NCBI RefSeq assembly: GCF_014645795.1
Contig: NZ_BMMK01000036.1
Location: forward strand, 1 to 52,547
Source: Longimycelium tulufanense
Lineage (GTDB): Bacteria > Actinomycetota > Actinomycetes > Mycobacteriales > Pseudonocardiaceae
DNA: 52,547 nucleotides
Direction: 5' to 3'
In this document: one piece after another, positions 31,871-40,894 of the stretch
Layout: each line of letters starts with the position of its first letter
Numbering within the stretch: the stretch's first letter is position 1
Made by a program: the position numbers and the translations under genes
The notes under the pieces: generated by a model
What the model was told of the DNA's origin: nothing
The model's input: the letters and a program-made list of their open reading frames with translations, nothing else
Database searches by the model: none

Positions 31871-32860
31871 ATGGTCGCCATCGGATACACCCTGATGACC
31901 GAGCAAGCTGGCCCCAAGGAGCTCGTGGCCCACGCGATTCGCGCCGAGGCGGCGGGTTTCGACTTCGAGGTCGCCAGCGACCACTTCTTCCCCTGGCTGG
32001 ACAGCCAGGGTCACGCCTGCCACGCCTGGACGATGCTCGGCGCCGCCGCGCACGCCACGTCACGCGTGGAATTGATGACCTACGTGACCTGCCCGATCAT
32101 GCGTTACCACCCCGCCGTGGTGGCGCAGCAGACCGCGACCCTCGACCTGCTGTCCGACGGCCGGTTCCTGCTCGGCCTCGGCTCCGGGGAGAACCTCAAC
32201 GAGCACGTCATCGGCCAGGGCTGGCCGCCGGTCAACATCCGGCACGAGATGCTGGTCGAGGCCGTCGAGATCATCCGCCGGCTGCTGGACGGTGGCTACG
32301 TCGACTACCGCGGCACCCACTTCGACGTCGACTCCGCCAAGCTCTGGGACCCACCGCGGCGGCACGTGCCGATCGGCGTCGCGGTCTCCGGCCGGCAGTC
32401 CTGCCGGCTCTTCGCCCCGCTGGCCGACCACATGATCGCGGTCGAGCCGCGGCCCGAGCTCGGCAGGTGGTGGGATGCCGCGCGGCAGGACGAGCCCCGG
32501 AGCCGGCGGATCGGGCAGCTTCCGATCTGCTTCGACCACGATCGCGACGCGGCCGTCGCCCGCGCCCACGACCAGTTCCGTTGGTTCAGCCTCGGCTGGA
32601 AGGTCATGGCGGAGCTTCCCGGGACCGCCGGCTTCGCGGCGGCCACCGAATCGACCCGGCTGGAGGATGTTGCGGAGGGCATCCCCTGCGGTGACGACCC
32701 GCAGCGCGTGATCGAGGCGGTACGGGGCTTCGTCGACGCCGGGTTCACCGATGTCGCCCTCGTGCAGATCGGCGGCCAACACCAGGAGCCGTTCCTGGAC
32801 TGGGCGAAGAAGGAACTCCTGCCCGCCCTCCGCGCCGAGTTCAACGCGATCGCGAGTTAG
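31871..32860 (+). CDS. F420-dependent LLM-class oxidoreductase
   Basis: Luciferase-like TIM-barrel oxidoreductase of 329 aa in the group of F420-dependent glucose-6-phosphate dehydrogenase relatives. Typical blocks: IGYTLMTEQAGPKELVAHA, GFDFEVASDHFFPWLDSQGH, TYVTCPIMRYHPAVVAQQTATLD, GRFLLGLGSGENLNEHV and FTDVALVQIGG. ATG 31871. Substrate unknown. Followed by a strong terminator. Confidence 0.9.
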   Translation: MVAIGYTLMTEQAGPKELVAHAIRAEAAGFDFEVASDHFFPWLDSQGHACHAWTMLGAAAHATSRVELMTYVTCPIMRYHPAVVAQQTATLDLLSDGRFLLGLGSGENLNEHVIGQGWPPVNIRHEMLVEAVEIIRRLLDGGYVDYRGTHFDVDSAKLWDPPRRHVPIGVAVSGRQSCRLFAPLADHMIAVEPRPELGRWWDAARQDEPRSRRIGQLPICFDHDRDAAVARAHDQFRWFSLGWKVMAELPGTAGFAAATESTRLEDVAEGIPCGDDPQRVIEAVRGFVDAGFTDVALVQIGGQHQEPFLDWAKKELLPALRAEFNAIAS

Positions 32861-32890
32861 CCGGGCCGACAACGCCGACGACACGGCCGC

Positions 32891-32929
32891 GGGCATGCCT
32901 CTCCCAGCGGGGATGGGAGAGGCATGCCC
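32891..32929 (+). terminator. Terminator between LLM gene and surface-protein gene
   Basis: A perfect 16-bp inverted repeat (32891-32906, GGGCATGCCTCTCCCA, with 32914-32929) and a 7-nt loop between two convergent genes; no T-run. Confidence 0.88.
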
Positions 32930-32972
32930 GGTTCGGGGAGTGCGTGTTGCGTTGCCGGCCCCGTGTCCAGCG

Positions 32973-33986
32973 TCAGGCGCTCATCTTGCGGCGACGGAGG
33001 AAGTAGAAGGTCGCCCCGCCGGCCGCGAGCAGGCCGGCCGCGATGCCGGTCAGGGTCAGCACTCCGTCGACGCCGGTGTTGGCCAGCCGCTCGGTGTCGG
33101 TGTCGTCGGTGCCGTCACCGGCACCCGGCGCGGTCGTGCTCGACGAGTCGTCACCGGGCGTCCCGGGCGAGGTCGTCGGAGCCTCGGGGGTGGAGGTGCC
33201 GGTCGGCTGCACCGGGGTCGAGGTCGCGGTCAGGGTGGGCTTGGTCGGCTCCGGGTCCGGGCCGTCGGAGTCGGAGTCGTCCTCCGCGCACCGGGTCTGC
33301 GCCACGATGATGTCGCCCTGGCCGAGCTTGCCCGCAACGTCCAGGTAGACGTGCACCGCGTTCACGGTGATCCCGTCATCGTCCCGGACCTGCTCGTTCA
33401 GCACGACCTTGCCGACGCCGGGAAGGTCGACGGTCGTGTTCGGCTCGGGGGTGACGGCGGTCAACCCGTTGGCGAGCCGCGTCTTTTCCTGGTCCGGACG
33501 GAGGTGTAGATCCGCCCGCAGCAGCTCGGTGGTACCGGTGATGCCCTCGGGCCCGAGGGTGCACTTCGCCGTGACGGCTTCAGCGTCCAGGCCGAGCTTG
33601 TCGTTCTTGTCGTCCCGACCGGGCTTGTCCTGGAGCTGGAGGTGCAGCTTGGTGGCGCTGGCCTCGCTGACCAGCGTGCCGTCCCTGACATCCGAGGACG
33701 CGTTGACGGCCTTCGCCTGGACCTTGCTGTTGGTCAGCTTGGTGACCTCGTGGCTGTTGAGCTTGACGAGCGACTTGTTGTCGCCGGCCGGGTAGGTGGC
33801 CTTCGGTAGCGGCGGGAGCGAGACGGTGACCGCGCCGTTGATCAGCTTGACGTTGACCCCGATCCCGAAGGCCGAGCCCGTCAGCTCGTCGGCCTCCGCG
33901 GTCGCCACCGGGGCGACGGCCAGGCCGCCCAGTAACAGTGCACCGGTCATCCCGCCGACGAGCGGCATTCTCCTGTTTGCGCGCAA
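32973..33986 (-). CDS. Cell-wall-anchored surface protein with LAxTG sorting signal
   Basis: About 337 aa. Signal peptide from TTG 33986 (RANRRMPLVGGMTGALLLGG, cleavage near TAEA), with AGGGGA 6 nt upstream. The mature region (FGIGVNVKLINGAVTVSLPPLPKATYPAG ... LHLRPDQEKTRLANGLTAVTPEPNTTVDLPGVGKVVLNEQV) resembles the choice-of-anchor P type domain of actinobacteria. A Thr/Pro/Ser-rich stalk follows. The C-terminus has LANTG, a hydrophobic helix and FLRRRK, a class E sortase sorting signal. Function unknown; surface display is well supported. Confidence 0.85.
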   Translation of the reverse strand: MRANRRMPLVGGMTGALLLGGLAVAPVATAEADELTGSAFGIGVNVKLINGAVTVSLPPLPKATYPAGDNKSLVKLNSHEVTKLTNSKVQAKAVNASSDVRDGTLVSEASATKLHLQLQDKPGRDDKNDKLGLDAEAVTAKCTLGPEGITGTTELLRADLHLRPDQEKTRLANGLTAVTPEPNTTVDLPGVGKVVLNEQVRDDDGITVNAVHVYLDVAGKLGQGDIIVAQTRCAEDDSDSDGPDPEPTKPTLTATSTPVQPTGTSTPEAPTTSPGTPGDDSSSTTAPGAGDGTDDTDTERLANTGVDGVLTLTGIAAGLLAAGGATFYFLRRRKMSA

Positions 33987-34730
33987 GGAAATTCCCCTAA
34001 GACAACGAAAAAATGGCAGCGTGAATTGGCCTGGAGCTCCTTCGTCCAGCTGGCCGGGAGAATCATGGCACAACCGGGGGACAACGTCGACCGTTCGGGG
34101 TAACAAATCTGAACAACTTTAGGGTGAATCAGGACAAGCAATGATAACAATCAAAAAGTTGGCAGTAACCAACAATGGGTTCGCTCGTTATATATACCCA
34201 CGATCACGGGTCACCCTCGGTCGGCGCCCCGAGGCGGGACGTGCCGGGCGCAGCGAACGCCCCTTCCCGCCTGCCCGAGCCCAGTGACGGGCTCGTCGCT
34301 GCCGACGAAGCTCACCCTACGCGGGATGATCGCTCGTGCCGAGAGCATGAACGGCCGGCCGCACGGTGCGCGCCGGCAACGGCACCCGCACCCGGGATGC
34401 TACCGGCGAGAAGCCCATTGCGGCGCGATGCAGTGTCCCCAGGAGTGTGACTCGACCCAATCCGAGTTTGCCAACCACGGTTTGCCGACAGGCTCCGTTC
34501 GCCAGGATTTTCTGGGTAGGAATTCACGGCTGTCCGGGCGTGTTGTTGGTTGGCCGTCGAGGTGGTGCACAACCTCGAAACATCGAGAAGGGCAGGGCAT
34601 CTCGGGCAAGCGAGGCCACTCCTACCGTGACATGGGGATCGCGACCGCGGTGTGTGCACGCTCGCGCACGAGACACCGCGTTAGCTGCCGAGCGCGAGCA
34701 CCACCTGGTTCCTTCGGCTCCGAGCAGGGG
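33987..34730. other. Long intergenic region, A+T-rich promoter side, no gene recognised
   Basis: The first 200 bases are unusually A+T-rich for this chromosome (AATGATAACAATCAAAAAGTT near 34140, TTATATATACCC near 34190), fitting promoters for the surface-protein gene. From 34200 to 34730 all frames are short or Arg/Pro/Ser-rich and I see no gene, RNA or clear repeat. Confidence 0.5.
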
Positions 34731-35648
34731 TCAGCGGCGAGAGGTGGGGTGCGCGGGGCGCAGCTGGGGCTCTTCGGCGTTGTTCACGCGTACGACGCGG
34801 GAGCGCCGCATCGTGGTCGGGTCGACCGGTGACAGCAGTCCGGTGAGGGTGGCGACGAGTCGGGCGGTGAGTACGGCGACTGCCACGGCCGACAGGTTCG
34901 TCAGGCCGTGCAGGAGCACGGCATCGGCCTGGGCCTGGAGGCTGTCCCGCAGCTGCCAGAGCACGGTCAGACCGGCCAGTAGGCCGTTGCCGGCCCAGAC
35001 CGCCCACCACGTGCCGACCAGCCGTGAGGGCCGTGGGCGACGTGTGCTATGGCGGCGGCGGAGCACGGTGTGTTCCAGCTCGGTGAGGACCTGTCCCGCG
35101 TAGATCAGGTTCACGCCGGGGAGCAGCAGGCCGAGAAGGACCTGCCAGGTGGGCCGGGAGGGTGCGAGCCCGGCGACGTCGGCGGCGATCTGCCGTGCCC
35201 GGAGGAACCAGAACAGCAGACACGCTCCCGCGGCCGCGCCGGTCAGCAGTGCCATCACGGCGGAGGCGGTGACCGCCACCGTCGAGACGTGTACGACGCC
35301 GGGCGAGAGCAGGGCGCTCTGGCTGATCCACAGCAGGATGTAGCGCCACAGCTCGGCGATGGCGGCAAGGCCGGCGGTCACGCCGGTGACCAGGAGGAGG
35401 GCCAGCGCGGTGCTGGCGAGGGTGCGCAACCGTTCCGCTGAGCTCCTGGTGGAGAGCGCCGGGTGCGGGAGCACGGTCGGGCGGCGCCAGGCCAGGATCG
35501 GGAACCCCCACCGCGGCACGGCGGGATAGGACGGCGGGCCGGTGTAGCGGGTGTTCGCGGTGGGCGCGACGTCAGCCGCGGCCGGACGTGACGGGGTGGG
35601 TGGAGTGGCCACCCACTCCACCTGCCACGGCTGCGCCTGCTGCTGCAT
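34731..35648 (-). CDS. DUF4328 membrane protein
   Basis: 305 aa. A Pro-rich N-terminal cytoplasmic stretch (about 60 residues) is followed by about six membrane helices in the DUF4328 arrangement: TALALLLVTGVTAGLAAIAEL, VMALLTGAAAGACLLFWFLRARQIA, LLGLLLPGVNLIYAGQVLTEL, LVGTWWAVWAGNGLLAGL and a last helix. ATG 35648, three bases after the rhodanese stop, so co-transcribed with it. Function unknown. Confidence 0.82.
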   Translation of the reverse strand: MQQQAQPWQVEWVATPPTPSRPAAADVAPTANTRYTGPPSYPAVPRWGFPILAWRRPTVLPHPALSTRSSAERLRTLASTALALLLVTGVTAGLAAIAELWRYILLWISQSALLSPGVVHVSTVAVTASAVMALLTGAAAGACLLFWFLRARQIAADVAGLAPSRPTWQVLLGLLLPGVNLIYAGQVLTELEHTVLRRRHSTRRPRPSRLVGTWWAVWAGNGLLAGLTVLWQLRDSLQAQADAVLLHGLTNLSAVAVAVLTARLVATLTGLLSPVDPTTMRRSRVVRVNNAEEPQLRPAHPTSRR

Positions 35649-35651
35649 CGG

Positions 35652-35999
35652 TCAGAGGACCCGGGGCTCGGCCCCGGACTGCTCGCCGACCATGGGTCGG
35701 CCGGTCGACGCCCACGCCTGCATCCCGCCGGAGACGTTCACCGCGTCCCAGCCGTTGTCGTTGAGGAACGCGGTGACGCGGGCCGAGCGGCCGCCGGTGC
35801 GGCAGATGACGTAGACGTCGGCGTCTTCGGGCAGCTCGGAGAGCCGGGCCATGATGTCGCCCATCGGGATGTGCAGGGCGCCGGGCGCGTGGCCGGCCTG
35901 CCACTCGTCGTCCTCGCGGACGTCGAGCAGCACGCTGCCCTCCGTGGGCTGGACCGGGACCTCGTCCACCTGGACTTCGGGTACCTGCATCGGCATCAC
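35652..35999 (-). CDS. Single-domain rhodanese-like protein
   Basis: About 115 aa. VLLDVREDDEWQAGHAPGALHIPMGDI marks the rhodanese fold, and the active loop VICRTGGRSARV carries the catalytic Cys, so it can probably bind persulfide sulfur. Start is GTG 35999 or the adjacent ATG 35996. Upstream of the DUF4328 gene in a two-gene operon. Confidence 0.9.
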   Translation of the reverse strand: MMPMQVPEVQVDEVPVQPTEGSVLLDVREDDEWQAGHAPGALHIPMGDIMARLSELPEDADVYVICRTGGRSARVTAFLNDNGWDAVNVSGGMQAWASTGRPMVGEQSGAEPRVL

Positions 36000-36443
36000 A
36001 CCCCGATGCTGCCACGAGGGGCGGTGGCGGTGCTGTGAGGCCGTCGCCCGCGCGCGTGCGGGAGCCCAGCCCCGCCCGGGTGCGACGCGAGGGCTTGGCT
36101 CGGAGGTTTGTGGGGCTCGGGCGGGGAGCGAGGTGCCGACGGGCTGGGACCGTGGGCACCCCGGCGAGGTATCGGGCTGCCGCTGGCGGTGGGGACAGGG
36201 GCAGCCCGGCGGTCATCGGGGAGCGTCCGGCCAGCGTCACGACTGCTCCTCCGCGTCAGGACGCCCCGGTCGGCTGTCGTGAGGGTTCGACCTGATGGAA
36301 AAGGGCGGCTGGCGGGCACCGCCCCGACGTCGATGCCCGCCAGCCTCGAAGGAGGTCTCGTTTCCGCGGCGGCGGCCCGTTCCGAAGGGGCTCACTCCTC
36401 CTCGACCAGGTCTTCGTCCGCGGCGAAGGGGGTGGGCCACCGG
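36000..36443. other. Intergenic region with symporter terminator, no gene recognised
   Basis: Open frames here are Arg/Pro-rich on both strands and not convincing. The one clear element is the 12-bp hairpin at 36307-36345. A frame ending FAADEDLVEEE just after the symporter stop (around 36395) looks like a protein tail but has only a TTG start inside the symporter gene. Confidence 0.45.
36307..36345 (-). terminator. Hairpin terminator after the actP-type gene
   Basis: GGCTGGCGGGCA (36307-36318) pairs perfectly with TGCCCGCCAGCC (36334-36345) across a 15-nt loop, about 100 nt past the symporter stop. Confidence 0.75.
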
Positions 36444-38075
36444 CTAGTGCGCAACCGCCTTCTCCGCACCGGCGCCGGTCAGCGAACGCACCTCCATCTC
36501 CGCGTACTTCCCCTCGTCCGCCTTGTCCCGCGACAGCACCGTCCCGAGGTACCCCAGCAGGAACGACAGCGGGATCGACACGATCCCCGGGTTGTCCAGG
36601 GGGAACCAGTGGAAGTCCACGCCCTGCAGCATCGACGCGCTCCGCCCCGTTGTCTCATCCACCGGCTTCCCGGACACGACTGGCGAGAACACGATCAACA
36701 CCACCGTGCTCGCCAACCCGCCGTAGATGCTCCACAACGCCCCGCGGGTGTTGAACCGCTTCCAGAACAGCGAATACAGGATCGTCGGCAGGTTCGCCGA
36801 CGCCGCCACGGCGAACGCGAGCGCCACCAGGAACGCCACGTTCTGCCCGTTGGCCAGGATTCCGCCCAGGATCGACAACGCCCCGATCACCACCGCGGTG
36901 ATCCGGGCGACGCGCACCTCCTGCGCCTTGTCGTCCGCAGCACCCCGCTTGATCACGTTCGCGTAGATGTCATGCGCGAAGGACGCGGACGCGGTGATCG
37001 TCAACCCAGCCACGACCGCCAGAATCGTGGCGAACGCGACCGCGGAGATGAACCCCAGCAACAACGTCCCGCCCAGCTCCGCCGCCAGCAGTGGCGCCGC
37101 CGAGTTCGCCCCACCGGGCGCTGTCTTGATCGCCTCCGGCCCCACCAACGCCGCCGCCCCGTATCCGAGCACCAGCGTGAACAGGTAGAAGATCCCGATC
37201 AGCCAGATCGCCCAGACCACCGACCGGCGCGCCTCCTTCGCGGTCGGCACCGTGTAGAACCGCATCAGAATGTGCGGCAGCCCGGCCGTGCCGAGTACGA
37301 GCGCCAGCGACAACGACAGGAAGTCGAGCTTGCTGGCCTCCGACAGCCCATACCTCTTCCCCGGGCCGAGCAGCCCGTCCCCACCGTCGCCGCTCCTGCT
37401 GACCGCCTCACCCAGCAGCGTCGACAGGTTCAGCCCGAACTTTCCGAGCACCCACAGCGTCATCACGGCGGCGCCCGAGATCAGCAGCACCGCCTTGATG
37501 ATCTGCACCCAGGTCGTACCCTTCATCCCGCCGATGAGCACGTACAGGATCATCAGCAGCCCGACGACCGCGATGACGATCGCCTGCCCACCCTTGTCCT
37601 CGACATCGAGCAGCAGCGCGACGAGGCCACCGGCCCCGGCCATCTGCGCCAGCAGGTAGAAGAACGACACCGCCAGCGTCGAGGTCGCCGCCGCGGTCCG
37701 GACGGGCCGTTGCCGCATCCGGAAGCTCAGGACATCCGCCATCGTGTACTTGCCGGTGTTCCGCAGGAGCTCGGCCACGAGCAACAGGGCGACCAGCCAG
37801 GCGACCAGGAACCCGATCGAATACAGGAACCCGTCGTACCCGTTGATCGCGATGGCGCCCGCGATCCCCAGGAATGACGCGGCGGACAGGTAGTCGCCGG
37901 AGATGGCGACCCCGTTCTGCGGTCCGGTGAACGCACGGCCCGCCGCGTAGTAGTCCGCCGCGGTTCTGGTGTTCCGGCTGGCACGGAACACGACCACCAG
38001 CGTGATGGCCACGAAGACCGCGAAGATGCCGAGGTTCAGCGCGGGACTGCCACCGGCTGCCTGGGCGAGGGTCAC
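36444..38075 (-). CDS. actP: Cation/acetate symporter (SSS family, ActP type)
   Basis: Sodium:solute symporter of 543 aa with about 13 membrane helices, probably taking up acetate or another short monocarboxylate. It shows AADYYAAGRAFTGPQNGVAISGDYLSAASFLG, the ActP-type first helices, GTAGLPHILMRFYTVPTAKEARRSV and FATILAVVAGLTITASASFAHDIY. GTG 38075 overlaps the stop of the DUF485 gene (GTGA). Acetate is the best guess from family and the DUF485 partner. Confidence 0.9.
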   Translation of the reverse strand: MTLAQAAGGSPALNLGIFAVFVAITLVVVFRASRNTRTAADYYAAGRAFTGPQNGVAISGDYLSAASFLGIAGAIAINGYDGFLYSIGFLVAWLVALLLVAELLRNTGKYTMADVLSFRMRQRPVRTAAATSTLAVSFFYLLAQMAGAGGLVALLLDVEDKGGQAIVIAVVGLLMILYVLIGGMKGTTWVQIIKAVLLISGAAVMTLWVLGKFGLNLSTLLGEAVSRSGDGGDGLLGPGKRYGLSEASKLDFLSLSLALVLGTAGLPHILMRFYTVPTAKEARRSVVWAIWLIGIFYLFTLVLGYGAAALVGPEAIKTAPGGANSAAPLLAAELGGTLLLGFISAVAFATILAVVAGLTITASASFAHDIYANVIKRGAADDKAQEVRVARITAVVIGALSILGGILANGQNVAFLVALAFAVAASANLPTILYSLFWKRFNTRGALWSIYGGLASTVVLIVFSPVVSGKPVDETTGRSASMLQGVDFHWFPLDNPGIVSIPLSFLLGYLGTVLSRDKADEGKYAEMEVRSLTGAGAEKAVAH

Positions 38076-38422
38076 CGGCCCCCTCCCTCGATCTCGCCCC
38101 GGATCTCATCCGCGAGCGGGTCGAGCCTGCGGTTGGCGTACCGGACATAGAGCGTGGTGATCACGAACGTCGACACGAACTGCAGCAGTCCGAGGACCAG
38201 CCCGACAGTGATGTTCCCGACCACCCGCATGCTCATGAACTCGTGCGCGTAGTCGGCAAGTAGCACGTAGAGCAGGTACCAGCCGAGAAACAACGCCGTC
38301 ATCGGGAAGACGAAGCCGCGCAACCGCCGGCGCAGCTCACGAAACCGGGGGTCGGCCTGGACCTCGGCCCAGGTCGCGGTACCGGGCGGACCGCTCTCCG
38401 CAGCGCGCTCCGTCGTGCTCAC
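38072..38422 (-). CDS. DUF485 membrane protein (YjcH type)
   Basis: 116 aa with two membrane helices (VFPMTALFLGWYLLYVLLADYAHEFM and VVGNITVGLVLGLLQFVSTFVITTLYVRYA), the DUF485 pattern of YjcH, which sits beside ActP in many bacteria. GTG 38422 has GGGAGG upstream. Coupled to the symporter by a four-base overlap. Confidence 0.9.
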   Translation of the reverse strand: MSTTERAAESGPPGTATWAEVQADPRFRELRRRLRGFVFPMTALFLGWYLLYVLLADYAHEFMSMRVVGNITVGLVLGLLQFVSTFVITTLYVRYANRRLDPLADEIRGEIEGGGR

Positions 38423-38680
38423 TCCGACCTCCCTCGCCGCCCTGGTACGCGAACCGTAAAGAGACGCGGGTCACGTGGTAAGACTCCGAACGGAGGACAC
38501 TGACCGAACCGACGGTGTAGTCGACGAGCGGTCGGTGTTGAGCGACCAGCGGACGATCAACGGCATACGGCCGATCGACGGGATCGTTGCTCACCCGTTC
38601 AGCCGCACCAAATCACCCGCGGTGGCGAGCAAGTTCCAGCTGGGACACCCGAACAGCCGGCCGGACAGACCATCCCCGGC

Positions 38681-40456
38681 TCACGCGCGATGACGGCCCT
38701 CTCCGGGAAGGTTCGAGTCCGCGAGCGCACCCACCTGTCCCTCCCGGTCCTGCGAGAACCCCAGCGGGTCGGGCGCATGCATCCGCAACATCGTGCGGGA
38801 GACATCCCTCGGTATCCGTCGTCGCGTCAGCTTGCTCACCACGAACATCGTGACGAACGCGGCAGGAACCGTGATTGCGGCAGGCTGCGCGAGCAACGGC
38901 TCGACCCAACCCCCAGCCGTAGCCACGAGCATCGTCGTGACGGTGGCCGCCACCGCCAGCCCACCCCCCACGATGATGCCGGCCGCCGCGCCGGGCGCGG
39001 TCAGGCCACGCCACCAGATTCCCAGCACGAGCAAGGGACAGAACGTCGATGCCGCGGTGGCGAAGGCCAGCCCGACGCTCTGCGAGAGGTCCAACGTCGC
39101 CCCGGCGAGCGCGGCGGCCAACGGCGCGATGCCGGCAATCAGCGTGGCGAGCCGGAAATCACGGACACGTCCGGGCAACACGTCCGTCGACAGCACCCCG
39201 GCCACGCTCATCACCAGCCCGGACGACGTGGACAGGAACGCCGCGAACGCACCGGCCGCGGTGAGCGCGGCCAGCCCTTTGCCCAGCCAGTTGTCCAGCA
39301 TCGCGGTGGGAAGCAGCAACACGGCCGCGTCGGTCTTGCCGGTCACCAGCAACTGCGGCACGTACAGCCGGGACAACGCTCCGAGGATCGTCGGGAACAG
39401 GTAGAAGAGCCCGAGCAGGATCAACACGTAGAGCGTGGTTTCGCGGGCGGCGCTGCCGTTGGGGTTGGTGTAGAAGCGGACCAGCACGTGTGGCAGGCCC
39501 ATGGTGCCGAGAAAGGTCGCAAAGATCAGCGAGTAGATGTGGAGCAGCGACTTGTCCGCGCCCAGCGGGTTGATCCACGCCGCGTTGTCCGCCGGCGCAC
39601 CGACGACACTCGGCGCCGATGCGCCCGCCGGGAACGTGAGTCTGGTGTCCTCCGACACGTCGTGCTGGCCGCGCCCCCAGTACACGCTGCCGTCGACCGG
39701 CTGCCCGCCGATCTCGCCCTTCGCCTGCAGCATCACCGGCTCGGCCACCTGCAGCGTGACGTCGGTCTCGATGTCCACGGTGGTCTGTTGGGTGAACACC
39801 GGCGGCAGCGGCTCGCCCAGCGCGCGCTGCCCCGCGCCTCGGTCCGAGACGAACACGAGGAACAGCAGGAACGCCGGCAGCGCGATCGCGGTGAACTTCA
39901 GCCAGTACTGGAACGCCTGCACCAACGTGACCGCGCGCATCCCGCCGAAGACAACGTTCAGTACCACCACGACGGCCACCAGCACCGCGCCGACCCACGG
40001 CTTGAGCTCGGTGATCGTGGCGAGGGTGAGGCCGGCTCCCTGCAGCTGCGGCACCAGGTACAGCCAGCCGACCACGACGACGAACCCGGTCGCCAGCCGG
40101 CGCAACCGCACCGATCCCAGCCGAGCTTCGGCGAAATCCGGCAGGGTGTAGGCGCCGGACCGGCGCAGCGGCGCGGCCACGAACAGCAGCAACGCCAGGT
40201 AGCCGGCGGTGAAGCCGACCGGGTACCACAGCGCGTCGACGCCGTCCTTCAACACCAGCCCGGCAACGCCGAGGAAGGACGCGGCGGAGAGGTACTCCCC
40301 GGAGATGGCCGCGGCGTTCATCCGGGCGGACACGCCTCGACCCGCCACCAGGAAGTCCGAGGTGGTGCGGGCGCGCCGGGACCCCCACACCCCGAGGCCG
40401 AAGGTGAGTACGGCGACCGCGGCGATCCCGCCGAGCGCCCACACGTTCAGCCCCAT
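38681..40456 (-). CDS. Second sodium/solute symporter (SSS family)
   Basis: 591 aa with about 13 helices and a long periplasmic insert (about residues 210-290, FTQQTTVDIETDVTLQVAE ... VYWGRGQHDVSEDTRLTF). The SSS core is clear: TSDFLVAGRGVSARMNAAAISGEYLSAASFLG and GTMGLPHVLVRFYTNPNGSAARE. ATG 40456 with AGAGG upstream, 9 nt after the small membrane protein gene. Related to ActP but distinct from the neighbouring copy; substrate unknown. Confidence 0.9.
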   Translation of the reverse strand: MGLNVWALGGIAAVAVLTFGLGVWGSRRARTTSDFLVAGRGVSARMNAAAISGEYLSAASFLGVAGLVLKDGVDALWYPVGFTAGYLALLLFVAAPLRRSGAYTLPDFAEARLGSVRLRRLATGFVVVVGWLYLVPQLQGAGLTLATITELKPWVGAVLVAVVVVLNVVFGGMRAVTLVQAFQYWLKFTAIALPAFLLFLVFVSDRGAGQRALGEPLPPVFTQQTTVDIETDVTLQVAEPVMLQAKGEIGGQPVDGSVYWGRGQHDVSEDTRLTFPAGASAPSVVGAPADNAAWINPLGADKSLLHIYSLIFATFLGTMGLPHVLVRFYTNPNGSAARETTLYVLILLGLFYLFPTILGALSRLYVPQLLVTGKTDAAVLLLPTAMLDNWLGKGLAALTAAGAFAAFLSTSSGLVMSVAGVLSTDVLPGRVRDFRLATLIAGIAPLAAALAGATLDLSQSVGLAFATAASTFCPLLVLGIWWRGLTAPGAAAGIIVGGGLAVAATVTTMLVATAGGWVEPLLAQPAAITVPAAFVTMFVVSKLTRRRIPRDVSRTMLRMHAPDPLGFSQDREGQVGALADSNLPGEGRHRA

Positions 40457-40465
40457 CGGCGACCT

Positions 40466-40894
40466 CTAGCGGTCGAGCATGTCGACGAAGTCCCGCTCGT
40501 TGCGCTCCGCCAACCGGTTGTGCAGCAGGCCGACCCCGACCAGCACCGGGTAGGCCACGAAACCCAGCAGCAGCCACGGTACGCGGACCCCGAACACCGT
40601 GCCGTTCGCCACCTCCGGCATCAGCTGGAAGAACGCCGGCAGGCCGGCCAGCAACACCACGGCCACCGCGGCGAGGCCGAGCGCCATGCGCAGCTGCGAC
40701 CTCACCAGTTCGCGGACCAGTGTCTCGCCCGCGGAGTTCGGCTCGATCGTCGGTGCCGCATTGCGCACCAGCCGGCGGGAGCCCGCACGGTCGGCGAGCA
40801 CCACCTTGACCCGGCGGGGCTTGCGGGTGACGTCCTTCCACTCGTCGCGTTCCCGCCCGGACGGGGCGGGCTCGGCGGCACCGTGCCGGCTCAC
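40466..40894 (-). CDS. Small two-helix membrane protein, symporter partner
   Basis: 142 aa. A charged cytoplasmic N-terminus (about 65 residues, basic RKPRRVKVVLADRAGSRR) is followed by two helices (MALGLAAVAVVLLAGLPAFF and PWLLLGFVAYPVLVGVGLL) and an acidic/basic tail. It occupies the place of DUF485 before a symporter and may be a distant equivalent. GTG 40894 overlaps the LytTR stop (GTGA). Confidence 0.8.
   Translation of the reverse strand: MSRHGAAEPAPSGRERDEWKDVTRKPRRVKVVLADRAGSRRLVRNAAPTIEPNSAGETLVRELVRSQLRMALGLAAVAVVLLAGLPAFFQLMPEVANGTVFGVRVPWLLLGFVAYPVLVGVGLLHNRLAERNERDFVDMLDR

Noticed and set aside
36384-36455. 20-codon frame ending FAADEDLVEEE after the symporter
   Set aside because: Only a TTG start inside the symporter gene; too short to support.
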